Source: Methylobacter psychrophilus (GTDB lineage Bacteria > Pseudomonadota > Gammaproteobacteria > Methylococcales > Methylomonadaceae). Taken from it: DNA of 64,000 bases. The notes beneath the pieces were generated by a model, which searched no databases, was not told where the DNA came from, and saw only the letters and a list, made by a program, of their open reading frames with translations. Numbering within the stretch: the stretch's first letter is position 1; every line of letters starts with the position of its first letter. The stretch covers positions 1 to 64,000 of the forward strand of contig NZ_JAOEGU010000016.1 of NCBI RefSeq assembly GCF_025583945.1. Direction: 5' to 3'. Positions 1 to 7,692 of the stretch are shown in pieces. A program made the translations under genes and the position numbers.

Positions 1-51
1 CAAGAAATCGGAACGGTACGCGAGGAATTACGGAGACACTTTGAATCATGA
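1..51 (+). CDS. C-terminal end of a probable ParD/RelB-type antitoxin (truncated by window edge)
   Basis: Only the last 16 codons are inside the window; they read QEIGTVREELRRHFES and end in a TGA that overlaps the ATG of the next gene (ATGA). A short gene translationally coupled to a ParE-like toxin is the usual antitoxin position, so the role is inferred from context. The visible tail is too short to assign a family. Confidence 0.5.
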   Translation, partial: QEIGTVREELRRHFES

Positions 52-359
52 GGGTTGTTGTCACGGACGAGGCCAAGGCCGACTTGATGGAGATCGGCGA
101 GTTTATCCGTCCGCATAATCCCGAACGGGCGGCAACTTTCGTTGATGAACTTCTTGGACGTTGTGCCGATCTTGCTGACATGCCCCGCGCTTTCCCATTG
201 ATTCCGCGTTATGAGCACCATGGGATTCGGCGTTGTGTACATCGGGATTACCTAATTTTTTATCGTGTTCTTGAAGACCTCATTGAGATCATCCACATTT
301 TGCACGGTGCGCGGAATTATGAGGTGCTTTTGTTTCCAGATGATCCAATGGCGGATTGA
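48..359 (+). CDS. ParE/RelE-superfamily toxin of a type II toxin-antitoxin pair
   Basis: This 103-residue protein has the size and layout of ParE-like toxins: an N-terminal strand (VVVTDEAKADLMEIGEF), two helices, a central RxFPLIPRYEHHGIRR segment and a closing pair of strands (YLIFYRVLEDLIEIIHILHG) ending in the typical HGARNYE. ParE toxins poison gyrase and RelE relatives cleave mRNA; the sequence does not decide the target. The gene starts four bases inside the preceding antitoxin-like frame, so the two are co-translated. Such pairs often stabilise mobile DNA, which fits the accessory nature of this end of the window, but the link to the neighbouring conjugative element is only inferred. 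Confidence 0.85.
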   Translation: MRVVVTDEAKADLMEIGEFIRPHNPERAATFVDELLGRCADLADMPRAFPLIPRYEHHGIRRCVHRDYLIFYRVLEDLIEIIHILHGARNYEVLLFPDDPMAD

Positions 360-722
360 GGAGAATACTGCGACAAATTTTTTCTGCACCATACCAGATA
401 GGCCGAACGTAAGCATTCCAGTTTTATGTCTTATTTAAATTAAAAGTTTATAAGAACCAATAATAAGACATAATTTAAGGCGCTTTAACCTCGCATTCTA
501 CCGTTGGTATTAAAATCGTCTTAAATTGTATACCTTTACTGACGGGGCACTGAGACATTTTTCGTGTAGCAATAAGATTAATTTTAAATTATTAAGGCAT
601 TCTGAGATTAACAGTCTTTGCCTGTATTTTTAGCAGGGTTTATGAAGCGAACTGAAAAGTTGCCGAGGGATTTAAATCTACTCTAAACCCATCAGGTTTA
701 TAGCCATGGGCAAGGAATGGCT
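360..722. other. Non-coding stretch between toxin gene and aldo/keto reductase
   Basis: This AT-rich interval has no supported open frame and no clear hairpin terminator. It separates two convergent genes. I see nothing recognisable in it. Confidence 0.5.
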
Positions 723-1568
723 TTAAAGCAAAGTCTTTATTGCCTCACACTCATCGGTGGTCAGTTCAAAATCTAAAATTGCCAAATCTTCTCTCATATG
801 GGTTTGCGATGTGGTACCTGTTAAGGGAATAATGTTGATTTGATTCAAATAGCGGAAAAATAGTTGGGCAACACTACGCTGATATTTCGCCGCCAAAGCT
901 TGAAACGTGTCGTGGGCCAAAACCTTGGAATTGGCTGTCAGCGTCCAGAAGCTTTGATATATTATCTGTTGTTGCTGACAAAAATCGCGGATAGTACGAT
1001 CGTATTTGGTGTCGGCATAAAAACGGTTTTGGATAACCGCCGGTTTGACCTTGGCATTTCGATACAAAAACTCCAACTGTTGAGGATCATAGCAATTACT
1101 GATGCCTAGTTGCTTGGCAGCGCCGTTGTCAAAAATCTGTTCCATTGCCCTCCACACTTCCATTGTCTGCGCCTGGCTTGCCAACGTTGAGTGCAGTACC
1201 AGGCAATCCAGATAAGTGGTTTGCAAATTTTTCAGCGAAGTCTGGAATGATTGCGCTACTTGCTCACTAAGACCGGCTTTGGCATCATAAGGAACTTGAG
1301 CCGGATCTTGGCCGGTCAACGGCGTGAATTTGCTTTGCAGATAAAGCTCGGAACGGTCTATCCCGAATTTCTGGCCGGCGGCCACGCCTTCACCGACCCC
1401 GGCTTCGTTGTAATGTTTGGGTTGACAGGCCGTATCAATACCACGAAAACCCAGACTGATCGCCTGTTCTACCAGTGCCGCCGTGCTATCTCTCTTCCAG
1501 GCCGTACCGTAAATAATCCAAGGTATCCGTACACCATAAGCGGAAGTAAAAAAATTATTAGCGTTCAT
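723..1568 (-). CDS. Aldo/keto reductase family oxidoreductase
   Basis: This is a cytosolic NAD(P)H-dependent carbonyl reductase of the aldo/keto reductase TIM-barrel family; its substrate cannot be read from the sequence. The catalytic tetrad is visible: Asp in GFRGIDTA, Tyr in the KHYNEAGVGEG segment, Lys in LYLQSKF and His in DCLVLHST. The later QLGISNCY and PLTGTTS motifs match the cofactor-binding half of the barrel. At 281 residues it is slightly shorter than many members, with a short C-terminal tail. I prefer the second ATG (1568), which has a GGA at suitable spacing; an ATG two codons upstream (1574) has no ribosome binding site. It stands alone, 175 bases downstream of the end of traC-type conjugation genes and pointing the same way, with no visible functional tie to them. 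Confidence 0.88.
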   Translation of the reverse strand: MNANNFFTSAYGVRIPWIIYGTAWKRDSTAALVEQAISLGFRGIDTACQPKHYNEAGVGEGVAAGQKFGIDRSELYLQSKFTPLTGQDPAQVPYDAKAGLSEQVAQSFQTSLKNLQTTYLDCLVLHSTLASQAQTMEVWRAMEQIFDNGAAKQLGISNCYDPQQLEFLYRNAKVKPAVIQNRFYADTKYDRTIRDFCQQQQIIYQSFWTLTANSKVLAHDTFQALAAKYQRSVAQLFFRYLNQINIIPLTGTTSQTHMREDLAILDFELTTDECEAIKTLL

Positions 1569-1743
1569 GTGCATTCCAGAATAAAAGTTGAGCTTCGTTT
1601 ATCCCCGCACATTAGCAGGCTTCAGGCTACCGGTCAGCAGTAATTAAGAACGGGGCATGGAGTCAATGATCAAAATCCATCGACTGGTAATGAATTTCCT
1701 TGCCTTGCCTTGCTTAACTTACCAACAACTTATAGCCCGGACA

Positions 1744-4700
1744 TCAAATTTTTATAACTTTGCGTTGATACTGTTGCTCAAACTTTTCGGATTGTTCTTG
1801 CTCCTGCTCTGGCTTCTGTTGCGCCACCAGCTGTTTTCTGTGGCCTTCAATAATGTTGTTCAGCCGAGTGGTTACTTGACGTTCCAAACCTTCACGACCT
1901 AATACGCTGTTGGTTACCAGGTCGTTAAAGTCAGTGTAGTGCTTCATTTTGGCAATCGCTTCTTGTTGCTCATCGGTCAAACTGCCGGATCGCGCTTTTG
2001 ACGGCGTTACCGGCTCCAGATTCTCCGGATAGCTTTGTTCATCAGGGGCGAAGATCGGAAAGATCGCTATTCCATCAACGGCTTTAGCTGCTGCCAAGGC
2101 TTTTTCTTTGCCGGGGTTTTTACCTTCGGTCAACGCCAGATGGACATCATTGTCGCCCGCAATAACCAATGGCTTGTCGGGGAATTTTTCGCGTAGCTGC
2201 CTGGCCACGTTCGGCAGATTGCCACTGTCAAATGCGGCGACAGTGGCATAGCCTAATACTTGCGATAGGGTGTCCGCCGTCGCGTAACCTTCGCCGATAA
2301 CAATAGCCTGCGCTTTTTCAAGTGCGTCCAAGCCTTGCCCACCGACAACATGGAATGTGTCTTGTTTGGCACCTCCGGCAGCAAAGCGTTTCCTGCCATT
2401 TTTCTGAATGACTTGCACGGACCGGATGTCGCCGTGCACATCTTGAGCGGTCAGTAGTAAATCACCCGCCGTAAAAACCAACTTATCCGGATTTGTTGCA
2501 CGTAATGCGGTGGACTCCTGCAACGTCTTGCCAATGATCACAGCTGAATCGGCAGGTAAGGCACTGCCATGCATCGGTACAATCCGCAAATCACCGGGAC
2601 GGACCTGTTTCGTTTGTAAGTATTGATGGTCTGCCGGCGCTGGAGGCGCGATAGCCAATAGCTCTCGAAGCGCTTCTGCCACCGCATTTTGTTGGCTTTT
2701 CTGGGCGGCTTCACGCTGTTGCAGCTTGGCGGCACTATCGGCCTGCCATGTTGCCTTTTCCTCTGCGCTTAACGAGTAACCCTTGGCTTTCCATTTCAAA
2801 ACCTCGCCCGTCCGGTTGTTCTGAATATAGCCCGCCGGATGGCTATCCAGGTGCCCGACATAAAACCCCGCGCGTTCACCTGCTTTATCACCCACGGTTT
2901 TTATTCGATGCTTGTTACCGTCCATGACCGGGTGTTGGCTGGTAACGACACAACCCGCTGTCTGCAACGCTTCGGCAAATTCCTCACGCGGTGTCATGGC
3001 GGGCGCTTGTTGATTTATCACGTTCTCCGGTAACCAGCGTTGTAATTTATCCCTATCCGCCGTCGGCAAGGCGTACCAAGACTTTGCCTGCTTATCCCAC
3101 AGTGCGCCCTCAGCCTTGGCAGCCATCCGTTCGCGGTAAGGAACCGCAAGATATTGCCTGGCCGCCCTTACTTCATCAGTTGCCGTGTTGATAGTCGTCT
3201 GAGCCTGAGCGTTTAACGTGGCATCCACTGAAGGTTGCCAGGTAGAGAACAATGCTTGCTCGACACCGGCCGGAATATACCAAGACTGCTGACCTCTATC
3301 CCATTTAGCCCCGAGGCTTTTGGCGGCATTCTTTTCGCGAAAAGGCACATTAATGTAGACTTTGTCGTCTTGACTATTTCCTTGCTGGCTGGTGCTAGTG
3401 GTAGCCTGGACAGCATTTGTCTTTGACTTTTGCTGTTGCTGCTCGATCTCGATTACTTTTTTCCGGAAATCGCTATCGTGGACGGTGGCAGCTAAATCAG
3501 CAGTTTTGCGTTGTTCCCTGACTGCCGAAATAGCCTCAGCCGTGCTCTTTGGATCACTTTTAACACGCTGTTCCTCAAGTCGCGCTAACACTGCGGCTTT
3601 TTGATAATCCTCGGCAGTCGCACTGGCTAGCTGGGACAAATCAATTGGAATAGCCGCAAACGCACGTTGCATTGCTGGTGTAATCGCAGATCCTACGCCG
3701 TTTTCCTGCTGCCAAGCTCGCCAGCCTTGTTCAAGCGTGTTGGCAATTTCAGCAAAATGCCCTTGATCCGAATGAGTCGCTTCTATGGCCCCGACTGTCT
3801 GTAAATGAGCAAGCGCCTCGTCGTACTTGCCTTGTTGTACTAAATCAATGACAACGGCGGCTGCGCCCTCCCCTATTCCTTGAGCAATTGAATGGTTCCA
3901 CTCTACCAGCCCAGACTTTGCGCGTTCAATGCCTTCAACAACTGATTTGGCCAACTGCTCTGGATTAATTGTTGTTGCTGCTGCTGTCATGACGGTTACC
4001 TCGCTGGCCGGCAAATTGTCGATTTGGTTTGGTTGTTGGCGAGGCGCCTCTACCGCCTCCGGGTCTTGCTGCGTAGTGTGTTCCTGAACTTGGTTTTGCG
4101 CTATCGCCAAGACATAATTCTGAATTTTTTCTGCATCCGCCGCTGCCCGGAAAATTTCCAGGGGATCGTCTTTCAGTGCCTTGATCCATGAACCGACATA
4201 AGCGGCATGTTGGCTTGGATCGTGGCCAATGCCAAGAGTGTCCCCCAAAATCATGCTGGCAATTTCAGCGCGCAGTTCTTCCTTGGCGTAGCCTTCGCTG
4301 CCAAAGGGGTGAGACAGATCGCGGTTGAGCCGATCAGAGTGACCCGTGCTGTGTCCAAGCTCATGCAAGGCGGTTGCATAAAAGTTTTCAGCGCTGGGAA
4401 ACTGCCCCTTATCCGGTAAATGAATACTATCGGTCAATGGCCGGTAAAACGCACGGCCTTTACCGTTGTAATGAATGGGCACGCCACTCGCAGCTAATAT
4501 CGCTTCGGCCCGTTCAATAGGATTCCAGGTTTGCTCTTTGCGCTGGATAGGCGGCAAGCCATCGATTTGTTCGGCATTAAACACTGTCGCAAAAAATACC
4601 TGCGGTCTTTCCAGTTTGACGACGTCTTTAACCGGCTTGCCATCCCTGTCGACTAACGGTTTACCTGCAGCGTCTTTCTTGATGTGTTCGTCGACAAATT

Positions 4701-4980
4701 TCCAGTATTGAATGCCGGTACCCTTCTCGCCTTTGCGGACTTGAGCCCCCGCTTCGGTAGCCTGCTTATAGGTCATCCAACGTTGATCGTCTCGCGCCTG
4801 TGCTAATAAATACAGTGAGTTAATCCCTTTGTAGCGATTATCCGTTACCGGGTTGTAAGGCAGGAAGGCACCGGACTCGCCGGAATCCCAAGGTCTTTGC
4901 CAGGGCGCAGTACCTTCCTCAAGTTGCTTGATTAACTTTTCGGCAACGATTTCATGAAACGGTTTGTTGTTTTTAGCCAT
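1744..4980 (-). CDS. traC: TraC-like conjugative primase with ArdC-type N-terminus and Toprim domain
   Basis: This 1078-residue protein is the DNA primase transferred or used during IncP-type conjugation. The N-terminal 130 residues resemble the ArdC ssDNA-binding/antirestriction domain (FHEIVAEKLIKQLEEGTAPW), followed by a zincin-like metallopeptidase motif, HELGH at about 206-210 with a further His at 214. Two DUF5710-like repeats lie in the middle (VPFREKNAAKSLGAKWD and VPYRERMAAKAEGALWD). A Toprim domain follows near residues 880-980 (VIGEGYATADTL, then IAGDNDVH). The start at 4980 is chosen because AGGAGG lies eight bases upstream and because a separate small gene ends 46 bases before it; a 50-codon longer frame would run over that gene. 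It is the last gene of the minus-strand Tra1 operon. The fusion of ArdC-like and primase parts echoes RP4 TraC1. Confidence 0.92.
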   Translation of the reverse strand: MAKNNKPFHEIVAEKLIKQLEEGTAPWQRPWDSGESGAFLPYNPVTDNRYKGINSLYLLAQARDDQRWMTYKQATEAGAQVRKGEKGTGIQYWKFVDEHIKKDAAGKPLVDRDGKPVKDVVKLERPQVFFATVFNAEQIDGLPPIQRKEQTWNPIERAEAILAASGVPIHYNGKGRAFYRPLTDSIHLPDKGQFPSAENFYATALHELGHSTGHSDRLNRDLSHPFGSEGYAKEELRAEIASMILGDTLGIGHDPSQHAAYVGSWIKALKDDPLEIFRAAADAEKIQNYVLAIAQNQVQEHTTQQDPEAVEAPRQQPNQIDNLPASEVTVMTAAATTINPEQLAKSVVEGIERAKSGLVEWNHSIAQGIGEGAAAVVIDLVQQGKYDEALAHLQTVGAIEATHSDQGHFAEIANTLEQGWRAWQQENGVGSAITPAMQRAFAAIPIDLSQLASATAEDYQKAAVLARLEEQRVKSDPKSTAEAISAVREQRKTADLAATVHDSDFRKKVIEIEQQQQKSKTNAVQATTSTSQQGNSQDDKVYINVPFREKNAAKSLGAKWDRGQQSWYIPAGVEQALFSTWQPSVDATLNAQAQTTINTATDEVRAARQYLAVPYRERMAAKAEGALWDKQAKSWYALPTADRDKLQRWLPENVINQQAPAMTPREEFAEALQTAGCVVTSQHPVMDGNKHRIKTVGDKAGERAGFYVGHLDSHPAGYIQNNRTGEVLKWKAKGYSLSAEEKATWQADSAAKLQQREAAQKSQQNAVAEALRELLAIAPPAPADHQYLQTKQVRPGDLRIVPMHGSALPADSAVIIGKTLQESTALRATNPDKLVFTAGDLLLTAQDVHGDIRSVQVIQKNGRKRFAAGGAKQDTFHVVGGQGLDALEKAQAIVIGEGYATADTLSQVLGYATVAAFDSGNLPNVARQLREKFPDKPLVIAGDNDVHLALTEGKNPGKEKALAAAKAVDGIAIFPIFAPDEQSYPENLEPVTPSKARSGSLTDEQQEAIAKMKHYTDFNDLVTNSVLGREGLERQVTTRLNNIIEGHRKQLVAQQKPEQEQEQSEKFEQQYQRKVIKI

Positions 4981-5026
4981 TGAAATAACCTCCTGCGGGT
5001 TAGCGACGATGGGGTAAGTTACGGAG

Positions 5027-5221
5027 TCAGGCTGATCGTTCAGCCCAATCGATACTGCTTTCCAAGGCATCGGTTGCACTGAGCGCGTCCTCGTCAAAGG
5101 CGCCTGCTTGCTCGGCCTCCTCTGGATCAAACGCTACGGCAAAGCCTGGGCTCGTTTCTGCGTCAGTCAATTTTTCATTAAGAGCATTTGCGGCGCTAAT
5201 CTCTTTATCATTCATGGTCAT
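5027..5221 (-). CDS. Small acidic protein at the traD position
   Basis: This 64-residue protein is rich in Asp, Glu and Ala, has no membrane segment or signal peptide, and matches no domain that I recognise. It lies between traF and traC, the place held by traD in RP4, although RP4 TraD is about twice as long and I do not see clear homology. The gene is supported by a strong ribosome binding site (AAGGAGA, seven bases before the ATG at 5221) and by tight spacing in the operon. The position suggests a minor role in DNA processing or regulation of the Tra1 operon, but this is inference only. Confidence 0.65.
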   Translation of the reverse strand: MTMNDKEISAANALNEKLTDAETSPGFAVAFDPEEAEQAGAFDEDALSATDALESSIDWAERSA

Positions 5222-5266
5222 GCGCTTTCTCCTTATTGGTTAATATGGCAATTTAAAACGGCTTGC

Positions 5267-5788
5267 TTACCAGGTAAAAATAGGGCGAATAACGCCCAGT
5301 ATTTGTGATCGCTGAATCGGGCCAAAATAACGTCCATCAAACGATTTTTGACTAACATCAGTCATCAGTAACACATCACTTTCCCCTAACTCATACTCGG
5401 CTCTAAGCACTGGCAAAGGCCGCCCATAGCTATCAGCGTTAAGTGGCACGCTGAACGGTAACCATTGACCATTGACACGAACACCCTCTTTGGTCAGGCT
5501 AACTTTGTCATTTTTAACGGCTAAAACTTTTTTCATCAGATATTGATAAGCACCCGGACAAAAACCAGCCTTGAAGTAACCACGGCGCTTGGCTTCATCG
5601 AACGCGTCACTGGGCGGCGGACAAAAAATCACATAAGCGCCCTTCTCAACAGGTCTTTCTGTCAGCCAATATAGGCCAACCGGTATACTGTTTGAGGTAT
5701 TAACCCATGCCCCGATGGCATAAGCACCATACTCAAGCAACAGAACAGATATCCCAGCGTATAAAGTCAGCAAAGTCAGTCGCTTCAT
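5267..5788 (-). CDS. traF: TraF, S26-family conjugative signal peptidase (pilin-circularising)
   Basis: TraF of RP4 is a membrane-bound serine peptidase of family S26 that trims the C-terminus of the pilin TrbC and joins its ends into a ring. This 173-residue homologue has an N-terminal membrane anchor (residues 1-27), the catalytic Ser in TSNSIPVGLYW, the catalytic Lys in YLMKKVLAV, and the closing SFDGRYFGPIQRSQILG segment of S26 enzymes. RP4 TraF is 178 residues. The start overlaps the traG stop by four bases (ATGA), so the genes are translationally coupled. Its substrate is present at 32008-32394, with the expected cleavage site conserved. Confidence 0.93.
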   Translation of the reverse strand: MKRLTLLTLYAGISVLLLEYGAYAIGAWVNTSNSIPVGLYWLTERPVEKGAYVIFCPPPSDAFDEAKRRGYFKAGFCPGAYQYLMKKVLAVKNDKVSLTKEGVRVNGQWLPFSVPLNADSYGRPLPVLRAEYELGESDVLLMTDVSQKSFDGRYFGPIQRSQILGVIRPIFTW

Positions 5789-7692
5789 AGCTTAATGCCC
5801 TCCCCTGACTGAGCATACGCGCGCCTTAACCTGTCACTGTGTTTCGGTGCCTGAATGGCGGCACGAACCTTAAAAACAGGATCTTGGAAGTATAAGGGCT
5901 GAACACCATAAATTGCCGGGAACCCGGCAACATAAACAACCATGTCACCGGGTTTATTGATAAGTCCTTCGCTGTCTTTCCCTGGCCCCGGCATACGCAA
6001 ACATTCGTCGGTGGTTAACAACGGGCGTTGAACTTCTTGTATGGTTCGAGATACCTGCCCCAACAAGGCACTGGTTCTTCGACCACTGGTGGTAATTTGT
6101 TCTTTTGCAACGGTAGTTTGCCCGGTAAGCTTGGATAAGTGCTCGGCGGTTTCTATACGGTTAGGCGGGTAAGCATTCTGGACATGACAATTCGAGGTAA
6201 TGCTTTCATCTTGACCATAGCCGGTTTCACGACTTTTGAGCTGGTTAATATCCTGACAGATCAGGTAACATTTGATGCCATAACCGGCCACAAACGCCAA
6301 CGATTCTTGCAGAATTTCAAGGCGACCTAAACTGGGAAATTCATCAAGCATTAGCAACAGGCGATGCCGGTAATGTGCTTTCGGACGGCCCCCTTCAAAA
6401 TCCATTCGGTCAGCCAACAGACGTGCAATCATGTTGACCAATACGCGCACCAGCGGCCGTAGCCTGGCTTTGTCATTAGGTTGTGTAACGATATACAAAC
6501 TAACAGGGCTATCATAATTCATTAAATCTTTTACCGTAAACTCTGACTGGCTAACATTACGGCCAACAATGGGATCGCGATATAAGGAAAGATAAGACTT
6601 GGCTGTTGATAATACGGAACCCGCCTCTTCATCCGGCCTATCCAGCATGTCACGTGCCGCTGAACCCACCACCGGATGATTGCGACCATCGACATGACTG
6701 TAGGTGACCATTTCCTGCCACAGTTCGGCGATATTCCTGTTAGGAGCCGCCAGCATGGCATCCACAGCCGGCAAGGTTGCTGGTGTGCCTTCTGTTTTTG
6801 CTTTGTACAAGGCATGTAGTATTACGCCGACCAGTAGTGCTTGCGCCGTTTTTTGCCAGTGACTTTCTAAACCTTTGCCATCGGGGTCAACCAGCAATGT
6901 CGCCAGATTTTGAACATCCCCGACTTCGTACTCGGTGCGGATACGGATTTCATCCAGCGGATTCCAGCAAATGCAGCCCGTTAAGGCGGCTGGTTCAAAT
7001 CGCAATACTTTGTTTTTGCCATGCTGTTGCCGCCAGCCAGCAGTTAATGCCCACAACTCACCTTTTAAATCGGTAATCACGCTACTGTGCGGCCAGGAAA
7101 GTAGCGTCGGCACCACCAAACCAACGCCTTTACCGGAACGAGTCGGCGCATAACACAAAATATGCTCCGGACCGTTGTGGCGTAAATAATGTTGTTTACC
7201 GTATTTATCCAACCAGGCACCGACATAAACACCATTATTCGGAGCCGTATTTTTACCGGTTATGACCTGCCAAAGCGTACGAGAGCTCGGCAAAAGACCG
7301 GCCTTTTGAATATCTTGCTTACTAGCCCAGCGGGCGGAACCGTGTAAATAAGGGTTAACTTTGGAGGAATTGGCCTGTACCATTTTAGTGACGACAAGAC
7401 CCAGTAATCCAACCGCTGTAACCGTAACGCCAACACTCGCCGCGCGCATAAAAGCGTGTTGATAAAGTGCGAACCATTTTTCAGCCCAGTACACGATGGC
7501 CCAAGGTGCATAGATATGCTTGAAATTAGCGCCAAGCACCAATTGGTAGCCAAATTCGCAGGCAAAATATTGTGTCGCTGACTGAAGACCTGCAACCATC
7601 ATGACAACAGCTAAAGACGGAATAACCCGGGATGTTTTAAGTTTCGAGGCCTGTACCTGTGGCCCCACCGTATTATTAAACTTATCTTTCAT
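5785..7692 (-). CDS. traG: TraG, VirD4-type coupling protein
   Basis: TraG is the inner-membrane ATPase that hands the relaxase-DNA complex to the type IV secretion channel. This protein is 635 residues, the same length as RP4 TraG. Two N-terminal membrane segments (about 25-45 and 80-105) precede the motor domain. Walker A is YAPTRSGKGVG with Lys188, and Walker B is LLLMLDEFPSLG near residue 450. The TraG/TraD signature QDINQLKSREYG-like region (CQDINQLKSRETGYG) is also visible. It overlaps traI upstream and traF downstream by four bases each, so relaxase, coupling protein and pilin peptidase are made together. Confidence 0.96.
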   Translation of the reverse strand: MKDKFNNTVGPQVQASKLKTSRVIPSLAVVMMVAGLQSATQYFACEFGYQLVLGANFKHIYAPWAIVYWAEKWFALYQHAFMRAASVGVTVTAVGLLGLVVTKMVQANSSKVNPYLHGSARWASKQDIQKAGLLPSSRTLWQVITGKNTAPNNGVYVGAWLDKYGKQHYLRHNGPEHILCYAPTRSGKGVGLVVPTLLSWPHSSVITDLKGELWALTAGWRQQHGKNKVLRFEPAALTGCICWNPLDEIRIRTEYEVGDVQNLATLLVDPDGKGLESHWQKTAQALLVGVILHALYKAKTEGTPATLPAVDAMLAAPNRNIAELWQEMVTYSHVDGRNHPVVGSAARDMLDRPDEEAGSVLSTAKSYLSLYRDPIVGRNVSQSEFTVKDLMNYDSPVSLYIVTQPNDKARLRPLVRVLVNMIARLLADRMDFEGGRPKAHYRHRLLLMLDEFPSLGRLEILQESLAFVAGYGIKCYLICQDINQLKSRETGYGQDESITSNCHVQNAYPPNRIETAEHLSKLTGQTTVAKEQITTSGRRTSALLGQVSRTIQEVQRPLLTTDECLRMPGPGKDSEGLINKPGDMVVYVAGFPAIYGVQPLYFQDPVFKVRAAIQAPKHSDRLRRAYAQSGEGIKL

